A stretch of DNA of 18,954 nt from Syntrophorhabdus sp. (GCA_020724025.1 DYHU01000014.1:1-18954), one strand, 5' to 3'. Counted from the first letter of the stretch, positions 1 through 6,803 are shown. Made by a program: numbers and translations. The notes: generated by a model from the letters alone, not told the origin.

Positions 1-19
1 GGGGTGGACATCTTATGTT

Positions 20-60
20 CCCCCTCACCCTCGCCCTCTCCCGCCGGGAGAGAGGGGAAT
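20..60. repeat. C-rich/G-rich hairpin repeat, copy 1
   Basis: A run of C-rich triplets (CCCCTCACCC then CGCCCTC) leads into a hairpin with 7-bp arms CTCTCCC/GGGAGAG around a 3-base loop (36-52) and ends in GGGGAAT. The same layout recurs at 11968-12008 with different bases at several paired positions. Two copies in intergenic DNA suggest a dispersed palindromic repeat family. No U-tract follows, so it is a poor intrinsic terminator. Confidence 0.6.
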
Positions 61-89
61 AATAGGGAGCATTTTCAAGGTAAATCCTT

Positions 90-1040
90 ATGGCAAAATT
101 AATTACCGGAGGTTTGGGTTTTATAGGCGTATATCTTGCCCGTGCCCTGTTAAAAAGGGGAGAGGAGGTCGTTCTCTTTGATGTGGTCACAAAATCTCCC
201 CTCATTCGCGATATCAAAGATAGAGTAAAAATTGTTCAGGGTGATCTCGCCTCATGGGCGGAAGTTCTGGAGGTGATTAAGGGTTATAAAATTGACGGTA
301 TCTACCATACCGGAGCCCTTCTCTCTGCTTCTGCCGAGGAAAAACCGATCACTGCCTATCACGTCAACGCAGGTGGAACTTTCAACATCCTCGAAGCGGC
401 AAGGCTTTTCAATGTTGAAAAAGTGATCTACTTGAGCACTATCGCCACCTATGGTCTCGGCATCCCTGAAGCAGTGAATGAAGATACCATTCAGATGCCC
501 ATCTCCATGTATGGCGTGACAAAGGTTTTTTCTGAAAGACTGGGGGAGTATTATTGCAGGAAATTCGGTGTTGACTTCAGAGGACTCCGGTTCCCCTCGG
601 TCATTGGCCCAGGAAGAGGACCGGGTGGCGCATCAGCCTACAGCACCCTGATCATTCAGGACCCCGCCCTCGGAAGGCCGTACCAATGTTTTGTTGATGA
701 GGAGGCAAGGATACCCCTCCTTTATATTAAAGATGCGGTCGATTCCCTGATCGCCCTTTATGAGGCGGATAATAAGAAATTAAAGAGACGGGTTTACAAC
801 ATTGCCGGCTTCTCCCCCTCTGCCAGAGAAGTGGCTGAAGAAGTAAAAAAATATCTCCCGAAGGCGATCATCGAATTTAAACCCGTTCCTGAGATGGTCG
901 AAGTCGTTCACAGTTGGCCCAAATATGTCGACGAAAAAAAGGCCCATGAGGAATGGGGCTGGAAGACGAAATATTTATTAAAAGAAACCGTAAAGGATTT
1001 CATTGAGGAAGTCCAGGCCCATCCTGACATTTACAGTTAA
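90..1040 (+). CDS. NAD-dependent epimerase/dehydratase (extended SDR family)
   Basis: Extended short-chain dehydrogenase/reductase of 316 aa, a usual length for nucleotide-sugar epimerases and related dehydrogenases. The N-terminal Rossmann motif TGGLGFIG lies at residues 6-13, the acidic residue D31 ends beta-2, and GDL follows at 51-53. The catalytic triad is visible as S116/T117, Y141 and K145 (YGVTK). The C-terminal half has the usual substrate-lid pattern with RFPSVIGPGRG at 167-177. The ATG at 90 has AAGG about 10 bases upstream. It would act in the cytoplasm on an NAD(P)-linked oxidation, reduction or epimerisation. The sequence does not tell the substrate: UDP-sugar epimerase and L-threonine-dehydrogenase-like members share these motifs. 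It lies just before an ABC importer on the same strand, but a separate promoter appears between them, so co-function is uncertain. Confidence 0.85.
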   Translation: MAKLITGGLGFIGVYLARALLKRGEEVVLFDVVTKSPLIRDIKDRVKIVQGDLASWAEVLEVIKGYKIDGIYHTGALLSASAEEKPITAYHVNAGGTFNILEAARLFNVEKVIYLSTIATYGLGIPEAVNEDTIQMPISMYGVTKVFSERLGEYYCRKFGVDFRGLRFPSVIGPGRGPGGASAYSTLIIQDPALGRPYQCFVDEEARIPLLYIKDAVDSLIALYEADNKKLKRRVYNIAGFSPSAREVAEEVKKYLPKAIIEFKPVPEMVEVVHSWPKYVDEKKAHEEWGWKTKYLLKETVKDFIEEVQAHPDIYS

Positions 1041-1046
1041 TTTTGC

Positions 1047-1073
1047 ATGACAACCTTTCCGTTTCATTATATT
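1047..1073 (+). promoter_or_regulatory. candidate sigma70-type promoter for the ABC importer operon
   Basis: ATGACA (1047-1052) matches TTGACA at 5 of 6 bases and TATATT (1068-1073) matches TATAAT at 5 of 6, with a 15-base spacer, which is at the short limit. It lies between the SDR stop and the binding-protein start, as expected for a promoter of an abundant periplasmic protein. No experimental support. Confidence 0.4.
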
Positions 1074-1141
1074 GAAGCCGTGAATGAAAGGCAGAAGGAT
1101 TCCGGTGATTTCAGCTTATTCACAATGAAAGGAGGAGAAAT

Positions 1142-2428
1142 ATGAAAAAGTTTGCAGTCTTAACAACCCTTGTTTTTGTCCTAAGCCTTTTGGTCGTCCC
1201 GATGGTGATGGCCCAGGCGAAACCCGCCCCGGCCAAAGAGCCGGCAAAGGCTCCGGCAAAACCCCCTGCGCCAAAAGAACCCATTAAGTTAGGCGCCATC
1301 TATTGTTTTGCTGGTCCTTGCTACATGTATTCCGAATCGGCCATTAACGGGATAAAGATTGCGGCCGATGAGATTAATGCAAAGGGCGGCATCCTTGGCA
1401 GAAAACTGGATGTAACGGTTCGGGATACTGAGATGAAGGTGGATGTAGGGGCCAGAGAAGTAAAGGACTTGATCTTAAGAGAGAAGGTCAACTTCCTTGA
1501 GGGTCCGTGCAGTAGTGGTGTTGGATTGGCGATGCAGGTGGTCCACTCTGAGTATAAAGTCATCCGAGTGACAACCATGGCTAACACAGAAGGCCAGGTG
1601 GTAGACAAATTCACTCCTTACATCTTCCAGATCGTTCCCAATACCTATATGGAGGCGAAGGCCGCAACACGTTACCTCAACAAGAAGGTCCCCACAGCCA
1701 AAAAGTTTGCTACGATCAATCCCGATTATGAATTTGGTCGCCGTGAGTTCGCAGCTTTCTCAGAAGAGATCAAGAGACTCGTTCCTGATGCTGAAATTCT
1801 CTATGAAGCCTGGCCAAAACCGGGAGAAAAGGATTTCACCGCATTCATCACCGCCATCATGGCAAAGAAACCCGATGCAGTTCATAGCTCCCTCTTCGGT
1901 GGAGACTTAGTCGCCTTTACCAAGCAGGCGGCACCTTATGGATTTTTTGAAAAAATCCCTTTTATCGCCCTTTATGACCTCCCTGTCCTGTTAGCTTTAG
2001 GACCGGATGCGCCTGAAGGGACCTTTGGCTTTGGAAGGGGATGTTACTTTATGGATCCCAATCCAAAAATGTTAGAATTCGTCGATAAATACAGAAAAGT
2101 CCGGGGAGCCTATCCGGACTCCTGGGCCGTTCAGGCATATGATGGAGTCTATTTGCTCAAAGCAGGCGTCGAAAAAGCTAAAACAGCCGAAACAGAGGCA
2201 GTCATTAAGGCGTTGGAGGGAATATCCCTTGATAGTTTGAGAGGGCGATTCACCATCCGACCTTTAGACCACATGGGCAGTGTCCCCTGCTATCAGGGAA
2301 CAATCGCCAAAGATCCAGCCTATCCCTTTAAAATTTGGAAAGATATCTCCCGTGTCCCCGGAGATCAGGTCTGGCGTTCCGAGGAGAGTGTCCGGGAGGT
2401 CTGGAAGAAGACAGGAGTGGTTAGGTAA
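1142..2428 (+). CDS. livK: ABC transporter substrate-binding protein, branched-chain amino acid type (LivK-like)
   Basis: Periplasmic binding protein of the Peripla_BP_6 (leucine/isoleucine/valine-binding) type, 428 aa. A Sec signal peptide is clear: MKK, a hydrophobic core to about residue 20, and a cleavage region around VMAQA (22-26). There is no lipobox Cys. Residues 27-47 form an unusual Pro/Ala/Lys-rich linker before the folded domain starts at about 48 (IKLGAIYCFAG). The phrase INAKGGILGRKL (78-89) is characteristic of the family. A strong ribosome site (AAAGGAGGAGAAAT) precedes the ATG at 1142. Two permease and two ATPase genes follow, so this is the recognition subunit of a complete Liv importer. 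In acid-degrading bacteria this family often binds aromatic or aliphatic carboxylates, so amino acid specificity should not be assumed. The gene symbol denotes family position only. Confidence 0.9.
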   Translation: MKKFAVLTTLVFVLSLLVVPMVMAQAKPAPAKEPAKAPAKPPAPKEPIKLGAIYCFAGPCYMYSESAINGIKIAADEINAKGGILGRKLDVTVRDTEMKVDVGAREVKDLILREKVNFLEGPCSSGVGLAMQVVHSEYKVIRVTTMANTEGQVVDKFTPYIFQIVPNTYMEAKAATRYLNKKVPTAKKFATINPDYEFGRREFAAFSEEIKRLVPDAEILYEAWPKPGEKDFTAFITAIMAKKPDAVHSSLFGGDLVAFTKQAAPYGFFEKIPFIALYDLPVLLALGPDAPEGTFGFGRGCYFMDPNPKMLEFVDKYRKVRGAYPDSWAVQAYDGVYLLKAGVEKAKTAETEAVIKALEGISLDSLRGRFTIRPLDHMGSVPCYQGTIAKDPAYPFKIWKDISRVPGDQVWRSEESVREVWKKTGVVR

Positions 2429-2430
2429 AG

Positions 2431-2541
2431 CAATGTCAAATGACAAAGCTCAAAGTTCAAATAAAAACTCAATGGTGAAAAGAGTTTTTGACATTTAATC
2501 ATTTGTAATTAATTTGGCATTTGAACTTTGACATTTGAAAT
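2431..2541. repeat. AT-rich inverted repeat between livK and livH
   Basis: The livK-livH gap is filled by an imperfect inverted repeat. The left arm is 2436-2462 and the right arm 2512-2538, about 22 of 27 positions pairing, built on TCAAATG/CAAAG words. A second perfect 8-bp hairpin, AAAAACTC/GAGTTTTT, lies inside at 2463-2470 and 2482-2489. The composition is far more AT-rich than the flanking genes. It resembles dispersed non-coding repeats (MITE-like) known from memory in related genomes. No terminal direct repeats were confirmed. Confidence 0.6.
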
Positions 2542-2555
2542 TTTGGGTTTTAAAA

Positions 2556-3437
2556 ATGTCCTTTGACATTCTCTTCAACCAATTTATGAGTGGAATAGCC
2601 CGGGCGGCCCTTCTCTTTCTGGTCGCCTCGGGCCTTTCCCTCACTTTTGGAGTCCTGAGGGTCCTCAATTTTGCTCATGGATCCCTCTATATGCTCGGGG
2701 CTTTTATCACCTACTCCATCTGGAAAGGTCTGCTCATCCCGGTGGTCGGTTTCTATATTGCGACATTTCTCGCCGCCCTGGTTATGGGGGGGATTGGAAT
2801 CATCATCGAGTTCTTCTTATTAAGGCGACTCTATGCCAGGGGTTGGCCAGAACAACTTTTAGCTACTTATGCCATCGTCCTGATCATCACCGACTTGGTC
2901 AAATTTGGCTGGGGAGGGGAATTTCTTTCGATACCCAGGCCCCTGCCCTTCAAGGGCGCTGTTTCTCTTTTTGGCTTTCCATTCCCTTCTTATAATTTCT
3001 TTGTCATCCTGCTGGGCCTGGCCGTTGTTATTTTTCTCTGGTGGCTTGTTTACCGGACTCGGATCGGCGATATCATCAGGGCGGCAGCTCACGACCGGGA
3101 GATGGTGGCGGCTCTGGGGATACCCATCCCATGGTTATTCACCTGGATATTTGTTCTGGGGGCCTTAATCGCCGGTTTGAGCGGAGGGGTTGCGGGCCCT
3201 TATGGAGCGATCGCTCTGGGTATGGATATCGAGATCATCGTTGAATGTTTTGCCGTGGTCGTCATTGGCGGGATGGGAAGCTTGCCCGGAACGCTTCTCG
3301 GTTCTTTTATCGTTGGGCTAGTCTATGCCTTTGGCATTATGTTTAAACCCGAATTAGCCCTGGCTTTTATCTTTATGGTCATGGCAGCCGTTCTGATCAT
3401 ACGGCCGTGGGGAATTTTCGGAAGACCGGAAAGATAA
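2556..3437 (+). CDS. livH: branched-chain-type ABC transporter permease (LivH-like)
   Basis: Inner-membrane permease of the LivH family with many hydrophobic segments. The N-terminal pattern GLSLTFGVLRVLNFAHGS is diagnostic for LivH. Near the C-terminus, the stretch around VVVIGGMGSLPGTLLGS is the conserved loop contacting the ATPases. An in-frame TTG exists at 2535, but I chose the ATG at 2556: homologues begin with a short M-x-F-x-x-Q-type leader and the TTG lies in the upstream repeat. No convincing Shine-Dalgarno is visible, since the bases before the ATG are TTTTGGGTTTTAAAA. From 2556 the protein is 293 aa, normal for the family. It pairs with LivM to form the channel. Confidence 0.9.
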   Translation: MSFDILFNQFMSGIARAALLFLVASGLSLTFGVLRVLNFAHGSLYMLGAFITYSIWKGLLIPVVGFYIATFLAALVMGGIGIIIEFFLLRRLYARGWPEQLLATYAIVLIITDLVKFGWGGEFLSIPRPLPFKGAVSLFGFPFPSYNFFVILLGLAVVIFLWWLVYRTRIGDIIRAAAHDREMVAALGIPIPWLFTWIFVLGALIAGLSGGVAGPYGAIALGMDIEIIVECFAVVVIGGMGSLPGTLLGSFIVGLVYAFGIMFKPELALAFIFMVMAAVLIIRPWGIFGRPER

Positions 3438-3439
3438 GG

Positions 3440-3475
3440 CTGTAAACATAGGTTAAGGCTGAGGTTAAGGTTAAA
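3440..3475 (+). repeat. short GGTTAAGG-type repeat between livH and livM
   Basis: The 40-base gap contains GGTTAAGGCTGAGGTTAAGG followed by TTAA, a near-tandem array of a GGTTAAG/GGCTGAG 6- to 7-mer. It ends just before the livM ATG and supplies its AAGG ribosome site. It looks like a small simple repeat rather than unique spacer. Confidence 0.45.
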
Positions 3476-3477
3476 AA

Positions 3478-4458
3478 ATGGTAATAAACCAGACGGAACA
3501 AAAAGAGTCAATGCTTAAGAGAGGATGGTGGTTGATCCTTCTGTTGGCTGGGGCTATCATCGCCCCTTATGTGATCTCCGATTTTTACCTGGTCATACTG
3601 ATCGAGGCGCTCATCATGAGCCTCTTCGCCCTCAGTTTCAACCTTCTCTTCGGCTACATGGGACAGCTCTCCTTCGGGCAAGCCGCCTTTTACGGGCTCG
3701 GAGGCTATACGGTGGCCATGCTCATCACCAAAGCCAATTTCAATTTCTGGCTCAGCCTTCTGGCTGGAGTTGGAGTGGCAGGCTTTGTCGGTTTGATTGT
3801 AGGATATTTTTGTGTCCGCCTGAGGGGAATCTACTTTGCCGTTCTGACACTGGCCTTTGGTCAGCTTCTCTTCGTCATCATCTATAAATGGCACGATTTC
3901 ACAGGCGGCGACGATGGGATCCAGGGAGTCTTTCCACCCGGGATTCTTAGAATTCCCATTGTCTACTATTATTTTGTTCTCCTCGTCTTCATCGCCTCAG
4001 CTTTGATCTTATGGCGGATCGTCAACTCTCCCTTCGGTCACACCCTCAAGGCCATGCGAGAAAACCCTGAGAGGACGGAGTTTCTGGGTATCCATATCGC
4101 AAAATACCAGCTCATCACCTTTGTTATTGCCGCCGCCTTTGCCGGGCTGGCAGGCGCTCTCTGGGCGCCCTTTTACCGTTCTGTCGCACCTTTTTATCTG
4201 ATGTGGATCAAATCCGGAGAACCTGTGATGGCCGCGATCCTGGGAGGAGCAACCACCTTCTTCGGGCCGGTTTTGGGGATGTTTATTATGACATTCATCC
4301 ATGCCTACATCCTTGGTTTTACTCATTTCTGGCCTATCATCATGGGGACGATCATCCTCATCATCATCTTCGCTTTGCCTGGTGGGATCCTTGAGTTTGC
4401 CAAAGTGAAGATAAAGGAGAGACAGGAGAGAATGAAATCGGCAAAGGGGTCATCTTAA
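3478..4458 (+). CDS. livM: branched-chain-type ABC transporter permease (LivM-like)
   Basis: Second inner-membrane permease, 326 aa. The family signature FGYMGQLSFGQAAFYGLGGY occurs at about residues 58-77, and several long hydrophobic helices follow. The C-terminal region has the GEPVMAAILGGATTFFGP loop matching the LivM coupling region. The C-terminus is a short basic tail. The ATG at 3478 has AAGG about 7 bases upstream. A second in-frame ATG at 3511 would also leave the first helix intact, so the true start could be either. It is two bases from livG and clearly part of the same operon. Confidence 0.9.
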   Translation: MVINQTEQKESMLKRGWWLILLLAGAIIAPYVISDFYLVILIEALIMSLFALSFNLLFGYMGQLSFGQAAFYGLGGYTVAMLITKANFNFWLSLLAGVGVAGFVGLIVGYFCVRLRGIYFAVLTLAFGQLLFVIIYKWHDFTGGDDGIQGVFPPGILRIPIVYYYFVLLVFIASALILWRIVNSPFGHTLKAMRENPERTEFLGIHIAKYQLITFVIAAAFAGLAGALWAPFYRSVAPFYLMWIKSGEPVMAAILGGATTFFGPVLGMFIMTFIHAYILGFTHFWPIIMGTIILIIIFALPGGILEFAKVKIKERQERMKSAKGSS

Positions 4459-4460
4459 CC

Positions 4461-5201
4461 ATGTTTCTTCAGACCCAGGGGATCACAAAAGAATTTGGTA
4501 AACTTCGGGCAGTCAATGAAGTGAGTCTCGAAATTATCAAGGGAGACATCCACGCTATCATCGGCCCGAACGGTGCCGGGAAAAGCACCTATTTCAATCT
4601 CATCACGGGCTATCACCGGTCTACCTCCGGGAAGGTCTTATTCAAAGGGAAAGAAATTACACATCTGCCAGCCTATAACCGTTGTAAACTCGGAGTGACT
4701 CGCTCATTTCAGATCACCAGTATCTATCCGAAACTGACCGTGTATGAAAGTGTCTTGATGGCGCTCCTCTCCCACCGGAAAGCAACGCTTAACTTCTTTA
4801 CATCAGCAAAAAAGTTCTTTAAAGAAGAAGTCTGGCGTATCCTGGAAGACATAGGGCTTGCAGATCAATCAAATGCCTTAGGAGATTCCATTTCCCATGG
4901 CGATAAAAAGCGCCTGGAACTGGCCATTACCCTTGGCACCGAGCCGGAGCTACTCCTCCTGGATGAACCCACCTGCGGCATGTCTGCCGAAGAAACAGAC
5001 AGTATCATGAGCCTCATCAATAAACTTTCCACAGAGAGAGGGATCACCATTCTCTTCACTGAACATGATATGAGCGTTGTTTTCGGTATTGCCAAACGGA
5101 TCTCCGTTCTTCACCAGGGAACTCTGATCGCAGACGGGAAGCCTGATGAGGTGAGAGCCAATGAAGAGGTGCAGAAAGTCTATCTGGGTGGAACCGCATG
5201 A
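4461..5201 (+). CDS. livG: ABC transporter ATP-binding protein (LivG-like)
   Basis: Cytoplasmic ATPase of the Liv importer, 246 aa. Walker A is GPNGAGKS (35-42), the Q-loop is Q84, Walker B is LLLLDEP (164-170), and the switch His is H202 in TEHD. The signature motif is not canonical LSGGQ but ISHGDKK (144-150), a variant of the LSxGxx form common in LivG/UrtD proteins. The C-terminal part (about 215-246) has the LivG-type extension GKPDEVRANEEVQKVYLG. It starts two bases after livM and overlaps livF by four bases (ATGA), implying translational coupling. Confidence 0.92.
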   Translation: MFLQTQGITKEFGKLRAVNEVSLEIIKGDIHAIIGPNGAGKSTYFNLITGYHRSTSGKVLFKGKEITHLPAYNRCKLGVTRSFQITSIYPKLTVYESVLMALLSHRKATLNFFTSAKKFFKEEVWRILEDIGLADQSNALGDSISHGDKKRLELAITLGTEPELLLLDEPTCGMSAEETDSIMSLINKLSTERGITILFTEHDMSVVFGIAKRISVLHQGTLIADGKPDEVRANEEVQKVYLGGTA

Positions 5202-5896
5202 TCCTTGAAGTCAAAGAGATCCATACCTACTATGGAACAAGTCATATCCTCTTTGGTATTTCGCTGGAGGTCAATGAGGGAGAGGTTGTCTGCCTCCTGG
5301 GAAGAAATGGAGCGGGCAAGACGACCACCTTGCGGAGCATCATTGGCCTGACGCCCCCCCGTTCGGGAAGTATTACATTCAAGGACAAGGAGATCGTCGG
5401 GAAACCTCCCTACCGAATTGCTCCGCTGGGGATCGGTTTTGTTCCTGATGACCGCCGGATTTTTCCTGATCTGACCGTTCGACAGAATATTCTCGTCGCA
5501 CGGAGAGAAGCGAGGGGGGCTATCTGGGATCTCGACCGGATCTATTCCCTCTTCCCCAAATTGAAAGAGTTAGAGTCACATATGGGAAATCAACTCAGCG
5601 GTGGAGAACAGCAGATGCTCACCATCGCCAGAACCTTAATGACCAATCCTCAACTCCTTCTCCTCGATGAACCCGGTGAAGGGTTGGCTCCATTGGTCAT
5701 TAAGGCCATGGAAACACAACTCGGCGAGATCAAAAAATTGGGAACGACCATGCTCATCTGCGAACATAACGTGGGCCTGGCCACAGCCCTGAGCGACCGG
5801 GCTTATGTGATGGACAAAGGAACGATCCGTTACCAGGGGACGATTGAAGAATTGAGAAAGAATGAGGAAGTCAAAAAGAAGTACCTCATGGTTTAA
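5198..5896 (+). CDS. livF: ABC transporter ATP-binding protein (LivF-like)
   Basis: Second ATPase of the importer, 232 aa, the usual LivF length. Walker A is GRNGAGKT (35-42), the signature LSGGEQQ is at 133-139, Walker B LLLLDEP at 153-159, and the switch His is H190 (CEHN). The LivF hallmark RRIFPDLTV follows the Q-loop region at 86-94. The ATG overlaps the livG stop. It forms a heterodimer with LivG to power the LivHM channel. No clear intrinsic terminator follows, so transcription may run into the MaoC gene 66 bases downstream. Confidence 0.93.
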   Translation: MILEVKEIHTYYGTSHILFGISLEVNEGEVVCLLGRNGAGKTTTLRSIIGLTPPRSGSITFKDKEIVGKPPYRIAPLGIGFVPDDRRIFPDLTVRQNILVARREARGAIWDLDRIYSLFPKLKELESHMGNQLSGGEQQMLTIARTLMTNPQLLLLDEPGEGLAPLVIKAMETQLGEIKKLGTTMLICEHNVGLATALSDRAYVMDKGTIRYQGTIEELRKNEEVKKKYLMV

Positions 5897-5962
5897 ATCC
5901 ACCTTTTTGTCACCCGAATTCATTCCGAGACATTTATTCCCTTTGAGAAGGAATCCATTTTT

Positions 5963-6322
5963 ATGCCGGAAGGGAAAACCATTCACGAACTGAAGGTCGG
6001 GGACTCCGCACAGATCACCCGGACGATTACAGAAAGAGACGTTGAACTCTTTGCCAACGTCATTGGAGATCACAATCCCATCCATACCGATCAGGCCTAT
6101 GCGGAAAAAACCCGGTTTAAAGGGAGGATCGCCCACGGTGCCCTTTCCATAGGCCTCTTCTCCGCTGTCCTCGGGAACATCCTGCCAGGTCACGGAACCA
6201 TCTACCTCTCTCACGAGATTCGATTCCTCGCTCCTGTGAGAATTGGAGATACTCTGACCGTTAACGTGGAGGTGATGGAGATTCTCCCTGAGAAGAACAG
6301 AGTGAGATTTAGAACGACCTGA
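5963..6322 (+). CDS. MaoC-like (R)-enoyl-CoA hydratase, C-terminus cut by in-frame TGA
   Basis: Hot-dog-fold hydratase of the MaoC/PhaJ family that would add water to trans-2-enoyl-CoA. The catalytic pair is present in GDHNPIH as D36 and H41, followed by IAHGALSIGLFS (56-67). The frame ends at TGA (6320-6322) after 119 residues ending FRTT. The second copy at 18581 has TGT (Cys120) at this point and continues with INQDG. Here the bases after the TGA also encode INQDGKEVVDGMA, then TAG, then AMPP, which resembles the family C-terminus. Stopping at the TGA would remove the last beta-strand of the fold. It is either a gene with nonsense mutations or one with recoded stops (see findings). AAGGA lies about 11 bases before the ATG, with leader bases similar to the second copy. 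Confidence 0.8.
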   Translation: MPEGKTIHELKVGDSAQITRTITERDVELFANVIGDHNPIHTDQAYAEKTRFKGRIAHGALSIGLFSAVLGNILPGHGTIYLSHEIRFLAPVRIGDTLTVNVEVMEILPEKNRVRFRTT

Positions 6323-6376
6323 ATCAATCAGGATGGGAAGGAAGTGGTCGATGGCATGGCCTAGGCCATGCCTCCC
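6320..6376 (+). pseudogene. continuation of the MaoC reading frame past TGA and TAG
   Basis: In the same frame as 5963-6319: TGA, then codons for INQDGKEVVDGMA, then TAG (6362-6364), then AMPP. INQDG is identical to the second MaoC copy after its Cys120. Ending a strand with DGxA and then a residue plus xMPP fits the usual C-terminus of this family as I know it. No frameshift is needed, and only two stop codons interrupt the homology. Confidence 0.6.
6353..6372. repeat. perfect 20-bp palindrome GGCATGGCCTAGGCCATGCC
   Basis: A perfect 20-bp palindrome (8-bp arms around CTAG) overlaps the second in-frame stop (TAG) of the interrupted MaoC gene and lies 30 bases past the TGA. It could fold as an RNA hairpin or be a protein-binding dyad. 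There is no T-tract after it, so it is not a typical intrinsic terminator. Confidence 0.7.
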
Positions 6377-6423
6377 CAAAATGATATCCGCTCGCCATGC
6401 CCTGTCCGGGATGAGCATGATGA

Positions 6424-6453
6424 TTGACAAATCCATCGGGATTGATTTATAGA
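6424..6453 (+). promoter_or_regulatory. candidate sigma70-type promoter upstream of the CoA-transferase fragment
   Basis: A perfect TTGACA (6424-6429), an 18-base spacer and TATAGA (6448-6453, 4 of 6 match). It lies 29 bases before the start codon at 6482. The gene it serves is truncated, so the promoter may be a leftover. Confidence 0.4.
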
Positions 6454-6481
6454 TTCCCAAAATTAATTGAGGTGGGAATCA

Positions 6482-6715
6482 ATGTCGGGAAAGGTGATTG
6501 AGATACTGGAGGAAGGGTCCGGCCAGATATTCTCCAAGATCACACCCAATGAATTTCGGGAACACATGAGGGAGAAGGTCAGGAATGCCTGGCGGGATAA
6601 AAGGATGGACATCAAGACCGCCATCCAGCAATTTGTTCACGATGGAGACTACCTTACGATGGGAGGGGTCAGCTTCGTCAGGCTCACGCCTTCTTACGAG
6701 GAAGAGAAATTTTGA
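6482..6715 (+). pseudogene. 5' fragment of a CoA-transferase alpha subunit (glutaconate/acyl CoA-transferase type)
   Basis: A 77-residue open frame with a good ribosome site (GAGGTGGG) before the ATG at 6482. An in-frame TTG at 6467 is less likely. The text DKRMDIKTAIQQFVHDGDYL followed by TMGG is the characteristic N-terminal stretch of class I CoA-transferase alpha subunits of the glutaconate CoA-transferase type. Those proteins are normally about 300 aa. After VRLTP the similarity stops and the frame ends at TGA (6713-6715). I found no continuation in the other two frames. It is best read as the remnant of a gene whose 3' part was lost where the mutase region begins, not as a functional enzyme. 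Confidence 0.6.
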
Positions 6716-6739
6716 CAATCTCTTTTTTTATGATAGATT
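6712..6739 (+). promoter_or_regulatory. candidate sigma70-type promoter for the mutase operon
   Basis: TTGACA (6712-6717), 16-base spacer, TAGATT (6734-6739, 4 of 6 match). The -35 overlaps the stop codon of the CoA-transferase fragment. It is 64 bases before the mutase ATG. No cobalamin-riboswitch B12-box motif (GCCACTG) is visible and the 88-base gap is too short for one. Confidence 0.45.
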
Positions 6740-6803
6740 GATATAAAGATTTTAGCAAAAGATACCCCTCAACTAAATCATTTCAAGGATAAGGTGACTT
6801 GGT

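Noticed and set aside
2535..2555. Upstream TTG as livH start
   Set aside because: It lies in the inverted repeat, and LivH homology begins at the ATG at 2556.
5636..6460. 274-codon open frame on the minus strand across livF and the first MaoC gene
   Set aside because: It is antisense to two clearly coding regions with intact motifs, has no recognisable domain, and a similar antisense frame over the second MaoC copy (18560-18832) is explained by the two copies being homologous.
6716..6803. Cobalamin riboswitch upstream of the B12-dependent mutase
   Set aside because: The gap is only 88 bases, too short for the aptamer, and no B12-box-like GCCACTG motif is visible.
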